Shown in pieces: positions 16,601-23,628 of a stretch of DNA of 35,304 nt (positions within the stretch are counted from its first letter, which is position 1; each line of letters opens with the position of its first letter). The notes beneath the pieces are model-generated. The model was not told the DNA's origin, did no database searches, and worked only from the letters and a program-made list of their open reading frames with translations. The stretch is from an uncultured Fidelibacterota bacterium (GTDB taxonomy: Bacteria > Fidelibacterota > Marinisomatia > Marinisomatales > UBA1611). Location: positions 1-35,304 of the forward strand of contig CACEHW010000007.1 of the NCBI GenBank assembly GCA_902559415.1, given 5' to 3'. A program made the position numbers and the translations under genes.

Positions 16601-17493
16601 TGCCCCTCATATTCATCTTCGTTGTAATGCCTCCAGTCTTCACCAGTTAATGCAACAGCAGATAATTTTATGCCAAAATTATTAAATTTATGAGCAGTCC
16701 TAAACGTGTACTTCTCAAGCGGTCTAGTATCTGGTTGGTTTAGATATCCAGTTTGAAAATTAAATTTAGTACCTTGAGATCTTAAAGGTGAGCTTGTAAC
16801 AATATTTAATACTCCGCTGTGTGCATTGGGGCCATATAATGCTGAAGAAGGGCCCAGGACTACCTCAATTTGCTCTACATCATCAAATGACACTGGAATG
16901 ACATTATACGCGGTTAGCCTTAGAGATGGTACATTCGCCATCCTCCCATCAGTCAATGTGAGTAATCTAGAACTAAAAGACGAGTTAAAGCCACGAGCTG
17001 TCATATTATAACTATCAATCCCAGATTGGGTAAAATCTATACCTTTAGTGCCTTTTAAATAATCTCCTAAATTTGTATTACTTTCACGCCTGATCTCTTT
17101 TTTAGAAATGACTGATATTGCTGCTGGCGCATCTTCAATTCGTTCTCTTCTTCTAGATGCGGTAACAACATACTCGTCTAACTCTATCATCTCTGCTTCT
17201 AATAAAATAGTCAATTCACCATCATCATTTGGGATGGTTATTGGCATTTTGTAGGTAGAATAACCCATGTAGGATGCAATAACAGTATATGTACCAGCAT
17301 TGATTTTTTCAATACTAAATCTACCATCTGCATCTGAGGCAGATCCCAATGTTGTCCCATCTAAAGAAATATTAGCAAATGGCAAGCCAGACTTATTTGA
17401 GGCATCTAGGATTTTACCTTCAAGTTTATAGGTTTGGCCAAAAGACAATTGGGTAATTAAAAGTAAGAATGTGGATAATTTTTTATAGTTCAT
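13669..17493 (-). CDS. Very large TonB-dependent outer-membrane receptor with calcium-type loop repeats
   Basis: 1274 residues. A signal peptide (STFLLLITQLSFG) precedes a CarboxypepD_reg-like domain (GKILDASNKSGLPFANISLDG … GSASDADGRFSIEKINAG), then the plug (RRERIEDAPAAISVISKKEI … VVLGPSSALYGPNAHSGVLNIV) and a C-terminal beta-barrel ending MMLRLETKL. Between about residues 340 and 850 the barrel loops hold about ten DxDxDG-like motifs, at least four in the form DG(V/I)DNDxDGxxDE, absent from ordinary receptors of this family. Such motifs usually bind calcium (EF-hand/thrombospondin type 3). The protein should take up a large ligand, but ligand unknown. Start: ATG at 17493; a TTG at 17502 has an AGGAGG nine bases upstream, which lies inside the terminator stem. 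Confidence 0.88.
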   Translation of the reverse strand: MNYKKLSTFLLLITQLSFGQTYKLEGKILDASNKSGLPFANISLDGTTLGSASDADGRFSIEKINAGTYTVIASYMGYSTYKMPITIPNDDGELTILLEAEMIELDEYVVTASRRRERIEDAPAAISVISKKEIRRESNTNLGDYLKGTKGIDFTQSGIDSYNMTARGFNSSFSSRLLTLTDGRMANVPSLRLTAYNVIPVSFDDVEQIEVVLGPSSALYGPNAHSGVLNIVTSSPLRSQGTKFNFQTGYLNQPDTRPLEKYTFRTAHKFNNFGIKLSAVALTGEDWRHYNEDEYEGHSPSFIGRSNLVHNRVEDGAIAGEFGSPRMPVEWLTGEIDGNGKDDNGNGFIDENLSWGSGDIDNWTGPKIADGVDNLIFTDAEAGSPIIDSAMVQVALNDPYGRFILDNGVILYDIGYEDIGRGYIDGVDNDGDGSIDEGIDLGIDEPGEIWFDGVDNDGDGQIDEEDETGTTWLERFGTYYGNWSLDKGGFGEYKFDDDGNIIFDTNNNGLYDDNWRSDGIDNDEDGVIDENDEADFIMNYGGLPKLRYDANDDGIDDYPDFDVKNVRYDLRLDWEPNSDVTASLSHGYAWARNINITGIARYLADGWIYRYYQGKLRYKNLFLQTYLNTSFSGESDRATRNLATGGVIYDRSKKFSLQLQHYIERLNGDLRFVWGLDYFLTLPDTKGTILSDRDLTDKRDNNGNGEAGSPNFFYDENDSFFYEDGEAYRNIDSLNQISNYSPVSAWGSSPYDALLFSGDNVQGAVRDNLDNDRDSDDFNDVDGNGFPWTDNNGNGLFDVGIDAVEEGARLINGTHIFVYADGIDNDGDGKTDENIDEGIDEESEDNRYKVNEFGAYYQLNWKINDKLEFIQATRLDVHDRLTNFLEFNNQGYNDSYSPTNWNFNFDKTDGLQISPKFGLSFKPKQNQNFRLTWAKAFNTPSNQALFLDIFVTRIAIFKVYARGSYGGYNYTTNQAGENVWFEFDEGLYRSMDSTKIFFFPSVDPKIKGYFTSQLQDQPELEPEIVSTWEVGYKGRLASNIFGTLDLYTSHYSSFVSGATFISPLVLRKSILTDDYNQNGITNIDGVDGQIIINDQEDYDEALDFWRQGLVGVTSTSDTIPGAPPPVVIGFLNYGEVDIWGFDGSLAIFLSRKWNMDLTYSFMGTTEFLNPLTKAKESVNAPKHKAGLKIQYNPVKYPLTVSLNGRYVDSFDWSSGIYYGKINAYSILDLHLGYEINKNIKMNFTINNILDHNHTEIIGGPSLGRVMMLRLETKL
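16115..16223 (-). repeat. Two identical 28-base repeats inside the TonB receptor gene
   Basis: Bases 16115-16142 and 16196-16223 are identical, 81 bases apart (27 codons), and both encode the DG(V/I)DNDGDG block. A third, diverged copy occurs near 15012. This points to recent in-frame duplication of a calcium-type loop. Confidence 0.75.
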
Positions 17494-17500
17494 AGTTTTC

Positions 17501-17539
17501 AAAAAAAACAGCCTCCTGATAAAATCAAGAGGCTGTTTT
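17501..17539 (-). terminator. Rho-independent terminator between secreted-protein gene and TonB receptor gene
   Basis: In the leftward transcript bases 17539-17524 and 17520-17505 form a 16-bp stem with one G-U wobble and a three-base loop, followed by U8 ending at 17501. On the + strand the wobble is a C-A mismatch, so the element is built for the minus strand. It ends eight bases before the receptor ATG and holds an AGGAGG (17517-17512) in its 3' arm. Nothing on the + strand upstream needs it. Confidence 0.88.
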
Positions 17540-17570
17540 CTATAATGTTTTATTAATGATTTATAAAATC

Positions 17571-19463
17571 TTACTTAAGGAATAACATTTTACCTTGTAA
17601 TCTTCTTCCATCTGATTCAATATCGTACAGATACATTCCTGTCGGAACAATTGTACCATTTGAGCTCTTACCATTCCAACTAACATCATATGCTCCGGCA
17701 TTGACTTGCTTGTTCATGATAGTTGCAACTTTCTCGCCATTTAGAGCATAGACAGTAACTTTCACATTACTACTACGATCATTTGTGAAACGTATTTTAG
17801 TTGTTGGGTTAAATGGGTTTGGATAGTTGCCTTGAAGTGCAAATTTATCTACAGTAATATTGTTATCATTCACCGTGCTAAGTGCTCCCATGTATGACCA
17901 ATGAGAATCTACACGCTGTGTCCATTTTGCTGGGAAACAGTTTGCATAGCTTTGAACAAAAAGTCTACCACCTTTATTATTCCAGAGTTCTCCATAGTAG
18001 TATGCATTTTCCCATTGAAAATCATTAGTATCAAGATCATGACCTGAATCATCAACTATTACAGGGTCTCCATTTGCGTAAGTTAGTGGAGTTCCTGCTG
18101 CAGTTAACTGTGCTTGAAGTCCTGTTACATTTCCAAGTATGTAAGGTAGTAATGCATTTCCTACATCATCTAACCCTAATCCAGCAGCAAGCCATGCCCC
18201 AACTTGAGCTGTGGCAGCAGCTGGTACACCTGCAGCTTCAACAGCTGCAACGGTAGCATCAGACATATCCCAATAGTAAAGAGTGTATTCTAATACAGAA
18301 TCTACAATCGCAGGAATATTCGGAGCGGTAGGGTCAGCTAGTGCTCCTGCTAAAGCAGCAGCTTGCACACCAGCAGTAATACCATTTAAAGTGATTAGGG
18401 TATTCCATGTCGCATAGTAACCTGTGTACTGTAATCCCTCATCTCCGCTAAAAGCTACACCATCTCCACCACCTAATACGTCACCAGTTGGGTCAAAAAC
18501 GTAGAACCAGTCAGATGAAGTCGCTCCATCTGGTACGCCATCACCGTCAAGATCAATTCCTGTTGCACCTGCTGCAAAAGGAGTATTGTCTGTTGGTACA
18601 TTTATAGTGATACCAGCAGCAGCAGCTTGCGCAGCAACGGCTGGAATAGTAACAGAGTCTACAGGAAGAGCACTTCTTCCAAGCATACCGTTCAATAGTC
18701 CTAATTCAGCTTCAGCTTGTACGTAATATGGATCACCATCACTAACAATCCCTAGATCTGCTTCAACTCCATCAAAAGCTTCCCAACCAATATTTAATCC
18801 GTCAATTGCAGAATAAGTATCATCAGTGTAATTTGCTTGGATATAGCCCCAGCTTTCCATTGGGGTTCCAGCTCCATAATTAACACCATATACATCAGTA
18901 GTCATATTCGGAGCACTAAAAGTAGCAAACACACCTGAGGTAATAATTCCCCATCCCCATCTTACTTTATTTCCAGCAAGTAAAATTGGATCATGACCAC
19001 CATTTGTCCAAGTACCAGCATCTTGAATAGGCAAGAAAACTTGTGTTGTTACGCAGTTTTCAGTATTAGTAGTTGGGTATACGCTACCTTGGTTTATGGT
19101 ATATACACCATCAGCAAAATCTGTGTTAAGCCCTAGACCAAAAGCAGCTAAGGCAGCAGCAGAGCCTAATGGAACTTTTGTAACAGCCATTGTGTCACCA
19201 ACATCAAAGTAAGGCAATGAGAAGTCAAAAATCCCATCATCTCCAGCCATTGGCCAACCTACAGTAACATCGTAAGTTGCTTCTTCTTCATCATATGTGG
19301 TGATGTGGACATTACCATCGTTACCAACTTGCTCGATGTCTCTAGCAACGATTGTATACTCCACTACTAGACTGTCGAGTTCAAAGTTACCCTCAATATT
19401 TTGAGCAGATAAGTTTGAATAACTAATAATTATTGAAAGAAAAACATATAACATTCTTCTCAT
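17571..19463 (-). CDS. Secreted, Ala/Gly-rich protein with C-terminal T9SS-type (Por) sorting domain
   Basis: 630 residues. A signal peptide (YVFLSIIISYSNLSA) is followed by a beta-rich, alanine-rich mature region with no known catalytic motif, one DLDGDGVPDG calcium-type loop, and a ~85-residue end: VDKFALQGNYPNPFNPTTKIRF, NVKVTVYALNGEKVATIM, and GTIVPTGMYLYDIESDGRRL. This end is the classical NYPNPFNPTT sorting/FlgD-like Ig domain that directs export by the type IX system and surface display. A strong CCAAGGAGGAATAA ribosome site fixes the start at 19463. Ligand or enzyme role unknown. The TonB receptor gene follows with a terminator between, so a surface protein plus receptor pair is plausible. 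Confidence 0.85.
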   Translation of the reverse strand: MRRMLYVFLSIIISYSNLSAQNIEGNFELDSLVVEYTIVARDIEQVGNDGNVHITTYDEEEATYDVTVGWPMAGDDGIFDFSLPYFDVGDTMAVTKVPLGSAAALAAFGLGLNTDFADGVYTINQGSVYPTTNTENCVTTQVFLPIQDAGTWTNGGHDPILLAGNKVRWGWGIITSGVFATFSAPNMTTDVYGVNYGAGTPMESWGYIQANYTDDTYSAIDGLNIGWEAFDGVEADLGIVSDGDPYYVQAEAELGLLNGMLGRSALPVDSVTIPAVAAQAAAAGITINVPTDNTPFAAGATGIDLDGDGVPDGATSSDWFYVFDPTGDVLGGGDGVAFSGDEGLQYTGYYATWNTLITLNGITAGVQAAALAGALADPTAPNIPAIVDSVLEYTLYYWDMSDATVAAVEAAGVPAAATAQVGAWLAAGLGLDDVGNALLPYILGNVTGLQAQLTAAGTPLTYANGDPVIVDDSGHDLDTNDFQWENAYYYGELWNNKGGRLFVQSYANCFPAKWTQRVDSHWSYMGALSTVNDNNITVDKFALQGNYPNPFNPTTKIRFTNDRSSNVKVTVYALNGEKVATIMNKQVNAGAYDVSWNGKSSNGTIVPTGMYLYDIESDGRRLQGKMLFLK

Positions 19464-19492
19464 TTATTCCTCCTTGGTTTATAATTGTCTCA

Positions 19493-19509
19493 GCTACAAT
19501 TATTGTAGC
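19493..19509. promoter_or_regulatory. 17-base palindrome upstream of the T9SS-type protein gene
   Basis: GCTACAAT and ATTGTAGC arms flank a single T, a perfect 8+1+8 inverted repeat, 30-46 bases before the start codon at 19463. The position suits a repressor or activator operator over the promoter. No regulator is encoded next to it. Confidence 0.5.
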
Positions 19510-19566
19510 AATGAATTAACATTTATCCCTAAAACTAGTTAAATCCTTGGCAAGTATCAAAGCGCT

Positions 19567-19668
19567 TTATTTTTTTTGATTTGACCTTGCCCACAACATC
19601 CATAGGGAGTATAAAAATATGATACTTCCGAAAACAAATATCGCATTTAGAATTATATCACTTACCAT
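19567..19668 (-). CDS. Possible 33-residue single-pass membrane protein
   Basis: A short open frame, MVSDIILNAIFVFGSIIFLY… ending WARSNQKK. It has one hydrophobic helix (residues ~5-26) bordered by a polar N-terminus and a basic C-terminus, a classic small membrane protein with the C-terminus inside. It fills an otherwise empty gap between the T9SS-type gene and etfB. No ribosome site is seen, though many genes here lack one. It is not homologous to anything I recognise, so it may be chance, a small transporter subunit or a regulator. Confidence 0.42.
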   Translation of the reverse strand: MVSDIILNAIFVFGSIIFLYSLWMLWARSNQKK

Positions 19669-19742
19669 ATTATTTAAGTCTGAAGGTTTTTTTTAAAAAG
19701 GATTTAATTAGTTAAATTCAAATGATAATTAATCAAAAATAC

Positions 19743-20504
19743 ATGAAAATAGCGGTATTAGTAAAGCAAGTTATTGGCTCTGAATCAGCCTTAGAAATTT
19801 CTTCAGATCAAAAATGGATTGATGAGTCCAATGCTACTTTTGTAATGAACCCTCCAGATAATTACGCGATCGAAGAAGCGATGCAAATTAAAGAGAAATT
19901 AGGGGATGGAGAGGTTGTTATCGTAAGCATGGGTCCGCAAAGAGTACAAAAAGTTATAAGAGAAGGTTTATCTAAAGGTGCTGATAGAGGAATTCACATT
20001 GAGACCCAAGAATCTAAAAATATTGATCCTCTTGAAGTCGCAAAAAATATATGTCATTCTATAGAGCAGGAAAACTTTGATCTAATTTTATCAGGTCTTC
20101 AATCAGACGATACTGGAATGGGGCAAACAGGAGTTTTAATAGGCGAGCTATTAAACATGTCTACCGCAACCCTTGCTATCGAAACGGATATTGATCAAGA
20201 AACAATTAAAGTTAAAAGAGAATTGGAATCAGGATGGTTTCAATGGGTCACACTTGATTCTCCTTCATCTGTGAGCATTCAGTCTGGAATAAACCAACCC
20301 AGGTATCCATCACTAAAAGGGATCATGGGCGCTAAGAAAAAAGAAATCAAGGTAATTGCTGCGTCAATAGAAGATAGTAAGCAAAACCTAGATAAGATAT
20401 TCGTACCCCAAAAATCAAAAGAAACAGAAGTAATTGATACAGACGTTGATGCTTCGGTTGATAGGATTGTTGATATTCTAAGGTCAGAGATAAAAGCATT
20501 TTAA
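19743..20504 (+). CDS. etfB: Electron transfer flavoprotein beta subunit
   Basis: 253 residues: MKIAVLVKQV opening, FVMNPPDNYAIEEAMQIKE, GPQRVQKVIREGLSKGADR and the DLILSGLQSDDTGMGQTG motif. EtfB binds AMP and pairs with EtfA to carry electrons from acyl-CoA dehydrogenases. Start set at 19743; an in-frame ATG 21 bases earlier would add a non-homologous tail. EtfA follows one base after its stop, and the EtfAB-EtfD run implies a quinone-linked route for GcdH-type enzymes. Confidence 0.92.
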   Translation: MKIAVLVKQVIGSESALEISSDQKWIDESNATFVMNPPDNYAIEEAMQIKEKLGDGEVVIVSMGPQRVQKVIREGLSKGADRGIHIETQESKNIDPLEVAKNICHSIEQENFDLILSGLQSDDTGMGQTGVLIGELLNMSTATLAIETDIDQETIKVKRELESGWFQWVTLDSPSSVSIQSGINQPRYPSLKGIMGAKKKEIKVIAASIEDSKQNLDKIFVPQKSKETEVIDTDVDASVDRIVDILRSEIKAF

Positions 20505-20505
20505 A

Positions 20506-21450
20506 ATGAATATCCTAGTAATTATAGAGCATAAAAATGGTGTGATGCATCGGATGAGCAAAGAAGCAATTGCAGGAGCGCAAAAAATTGGTGGTAATGT
20601 CACTGCTTTGGTCATTGGTGAAAACTCTGATTCAATTACAGATGAGCTCTCTAGCTTTCAAATCGAAAAAACTTTACTTGTGACCAATGAAAAAGTAACC
20701 TCCTATAATGTTGATGGCTACAAAGAGATTATCCTTCAAATTGTTAAAGTAGTTAATCCCGAATTTATTATTACTGGGCACACATATCAGGCTAGAGACT
20801 TTATGCCGAGATTGAGCGCTAGCTTAGATATACCCTTCATACCTGATCTAGTTAGTGTTGAAAATAGCAGTTTTACAAAACAGATTATGAACTCAAAACT
20901 GAATGCATCCATATCATCATCAAGTGGGCCTGTATTAATTAGTTTTCAATCTGCGAGTTTCAGTGAAGAAAATATTTCTAAAGGTTCCAGCCCATTAGAA
21001 AAATTTGAAGTATCTCTTGACGCATCTAATATTAGATCAACAGCTGATGAGCCTTTCCAAGAATCAGCGTCAGAGGTTGATCTAGAAAGTGCAGAGCTAA
21101 TTGTTTCAGTAGGTAGGGGGATTGAAAAGGAAGAAAATAAATCTATCGCTTTTGATTTAGCCGAGGTGTTAGGTGCTGAAGTCTCAGCAAGTAGGCCAGT
21201 TGTTGATGCTGGTTGGCTTCCTAGCTCTCGTCAAGTTGGTAGTTCTGGTAGCACGGTTAGTCCAAAATTATATTTTTCTTTAGGGGTCTCTGGAGCGATA
21301 CAGCATGTTGTAGGTATGAAAGGATCAAAAAATATCTTAGCTATAAATAAAGATCCTGATGCTCCTATCTTTGAAATAGCTGATTATGCTGTCGTTGGGG
21401 ACTTATTAGATATAATCCCAAAGCTTATTGAAAAGCTTAAAGATCTCTAG
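20506..21450 (+). CDS. etfA: Electron transfer flavoprotein alpha subunit
   Basis: 314 residues. The N-terminal ETF domain (VIGENSDSITDEL, FIITGHTYQARDFMPRLSA) is followed by the FAD-binding C-terminal domain: ELIVSVGRGIEKEEN, SRPVVDAGWLPSSRQVGSSG, KLYFSLGVSGAIQHVVGM and AINKDPDAPIFEIADYAVVGD. It holds the FAD of the ETF heterodimer in the cytoplasm. A single base separates its ATG from the etfB stop. Confidence 0.93.
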   Translation: MNILVIIEHKNGVMHRMSKEAIAGAQKIGGNVTALVIGENSDSITDELSSFQIEKTLLVTNEKVTSYNVDGYKEIILQIVKVVNPEFIITGHTYQARDFMPRLSASLDIPFIPDLVSVENSSFTKQIMNSKLNASISSSSGPVLISFQSASFSEENISKGSSPLEKFEVSLDASNIRSTADEPFQESASEVDLESAELIVSVGRGIEKEENKSIAFDLAEVLGAEVSASRPVVDAGWLPSSRQVGSSGSTVSPKLYFSLGVSGAIQHVVGMKGSKNILAINKDPDAPIFEIADYAVVGDLLDIIPKLIEKLKDL

Positions 21451-21606
21451 CTTTAAAACCTTCTAGTTTCCAACTATTTCCATATCACTTTTTTGCCATA
21501 GATTATCACTATGTACTTAATTTTTATTAGAGATTTCAGTATTAATAAAATCAATTATTTTGAAAAATTATTTATAATGTATTCTTTAAAGAATCAGGTT
21601 TATTAA

Positions 21607-23616
21607 ATGCTTTCAAACATAGAGAAGATCATTTTTATTATTATAGCGTTAGGCGCATTTGGTCTTTCGTATGTTACCTTTGGTAAAATGTTCAAGGCGA
21701 TTAGCGTTGGCTCTAACCCCATTGATTGGAAAAGGGCATTACTAAATTTCCCAAAAGGCTTACAGGTATTCATAAGTCAAAGAACATTATTTAAAACAAG
21801 GCCAGTTATTGGATTCATTCATGCCCTTATTGCATGGGGTTTTACGTTTTATTTAATTGTAAACATGGTGGATGTATTGTATGGTTTTATACCTGGGTTT
21901 CATTTCTTCCCAAATCATCTAATAGGCAAAACATATAGAATATTTGTTGATACTTTTACCGTTCTAGTTCTGATAGGGGTAATTTATTTTTTAATACGAC
22001 GATTCATCCTAAACGATAATAGGTTAATTATTAATAAGCCTGTGATGTTGAGCGAAGAAGCAAGAGTTGGAATGCGTAATGACTCTCTTTTGGTTGGCTT
22101 GTTTATTTTCTTACATGTTGGCGCTAGATTTTTATCTGCAAGTTTTGAAATTGCTAAAAATGGATCTGATGCATTCCAACCTGCTGCAACAATTATCTCA
22201 TTGTTGTGGTCTGATGTCAGCCAAGAAAATGTTATTTTATTAGAGCATATTACGTGGTGGATAGCATTAGGTCTAATCCTGGGATTCTTACCATATTTCC
22301 CTTTTACCAAGCATGCTCATTTGTTTATGGGGCCATTGAATTATATGGTAAAAGATGAACGCTCTTCAATGGCGGCTATAGAAACAATTAACTTTGAAGA
22401 TGATTCGATTGATCAGTATGGAGCGGGGCAGATTAATCAATTACCACAATCTCAACTTCTAGATGCCTATGCATGTATACAGTGTAGCCGCTGCCAAGAT
22501 GCTTGCCCTGCTTATGAAACAGGGAAGGAGCTTTCGCCATCAGCTCTTGAGATTAACAAAAGATATTTTTTAAATAATCATTTAGATGAATTCATTGATG
22601 GTTCAATTCCTGATGCTGCGATTACAGATTTGATGCTCACAGATGAAGCGGCCTGGAGTTGCACTACTTGTGGTTATTGTGTTGAGGTATGCCCTGTTGG
22701 GAATGAGCCTATGCTTGATATTCTTAGGGCTCGGCAGGACCTGGTAATGATGGAAAGCAAATTCCCGCAAGAAGCGATGGAAACTTTTGATAAAATTGAA
22801 AACTATGGTAATCCTTGGGGTTTAAGCCCTCAAGAAAGAGAAGTCTGGATGGATGGTAGGGATGTACCACTAATGAGAGAGAAGAAAGAAGCAGAAGTAT
22901 TATACTGGGCAGGCTGTGCTGGAGCCTATGATAGCAGAGGAAAAGAAATCTCACAGGCGGTCGTTGATGTGCTTAAAGAAGCAGAAGTTGATTTTGCATC
23001 TTTAGGTAATGAAGAAACATGTACCGGTGATTCTGCGCGCAGAATTGGGAATGAATACCTTTTCCAGGCAATGGCCGAAAAAAACTTAGAAACTTTTGGA
23101 AAATATAAATTTAAAAAAATTGTCACACAGTGTCCGCATTGCTTTACAACTTTAAAAAATGATTATTCTGAATTAGGAGCTGATCTTGAGGTGGTACATC
23201 ATTCACAATTTATTGGCCAGTTGGTAAGTGATGGGAAAATTTCTCCTAAAGCATGGTTAGATGAAGATGTTACTTATCATGATGCATGTTATTTAGGAAG
23301 ACATAATGATGAGTATGACGCGCCACGGGATGTTATTCAGTCTATAATGAAAGATGGGAATCTTAAAGAAATGGAACAATCAAGAGAAGAGAGTTTTTGT
23401 TGTGGTGCAGGTGGCGGGAATATGTGGTATGAAATAAAGACAGGTGAAAGAATAAATCATAATCGTTTCAAACAAGCTGCTGAAACAGGAGCAACGACCG
23501 TTGCAACCGCTTGTAATTTTTGTAATATAATGATGGAAGATGGAATGAAAGTAACGGGCAATGATGAAAAAATGAAGGTAATGGACATTGCAGAATTAGT
23601 ATCTAAAAGTCTATAA
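21607..23616 (+). CDS. etfD: Membrane-bound FeS oxidoreductase EtfD (ETF:quinone oxidoreductase type)
   Basis: 669 residues. About six membrane helices (residues ~5-260) resemble a NarI/cytochrome-b fold; they are followed by two [4Fe-4S] motifs, CIQCSRCQDACP (Cys290, 293, 296, 300) and CTTCGYCVEVCP (Cys352, 355, 358, 362), and two CCG domains. The first CCG (WAGCAGAYD … EETCTGDSAR … CPHC) has a single Cys where the pair is usual; the second (HDACYLGRHN … SFCCGAGGG … CNFC) is complete. This is the EtfD/FadF layout of proteins thought to pass ETF electrons to menaquinone. Context with etfAB and gcdH supports it. It begins 156 bases after etfA. Confidence 0.85.
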   Translation: MLSNIEKIIFIIIALGAFGLSYVTFGKMFKAISVGSNPIDWKRALLNFPKGLQVFISQRTLFKTRPVIGFIHALIAWGFTFYLIVNMVDVLYGFIPGFHFFPNHLIGKTYRIFVDTFTVLVLIGVIYFLIRRFILNDNRLIINKPVMLSEEARVGMRNDSLLVGLFIFLHVGARFLSASFEIAKNGSDAFQPAATIISLLWSDVSQENVILLEHITWWIALGLILGFLPYFPFTKHAHLFMGPLNYMVKDERSSMAAIETINFEDDSIDQYGAGQINQLPQSQLLDAYACIQCSRCQDACPAYETGKELSPSALEINKRYFLNNHLDEFIDGSIPDAAITDLMLTDEAAWSCTTCGYCVEVCPVGNEPMLDILRARQDLVMMESKFPQEAMETFDKIENYGNPWGLSPQEREVWMDGRDVPLMREKKEAEVLYWAGCAGAYDSRGKEISQAVVDVLKEAEVDFASLGNEETCTGDSARRIGNEYLFQAMAEKNLETFGKYKFKKIVTQCPHCFTTLKNDYSELGADLEVVHHSQFIGQLVSDGKISPKAWLDEDVTYHDACYLGRHNDEYDAPRDVIQSIMKDGNLKEMEQSREESFCCGAGGGNMWYEIKTGERINHNRFKQAAETGATTVATACNFCNIMMEDGMKVTGNDEKMKVMDIAELVSKSL

Positions 23617-23628
23617 TGTAATTAGATA

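Noticed and set aside
16061-16627. Ser/Pro-rich open frames on the + strand opposite the TonB receptor
   Set aside because: They are the complement of Asp/Gly/Asn-rich codons of the real gene and have no start or context.
22724-23126. Minus-strand open frames within etfD
   Set aside because: Shadows of the FeS protein gene, which is intact in its own frame.
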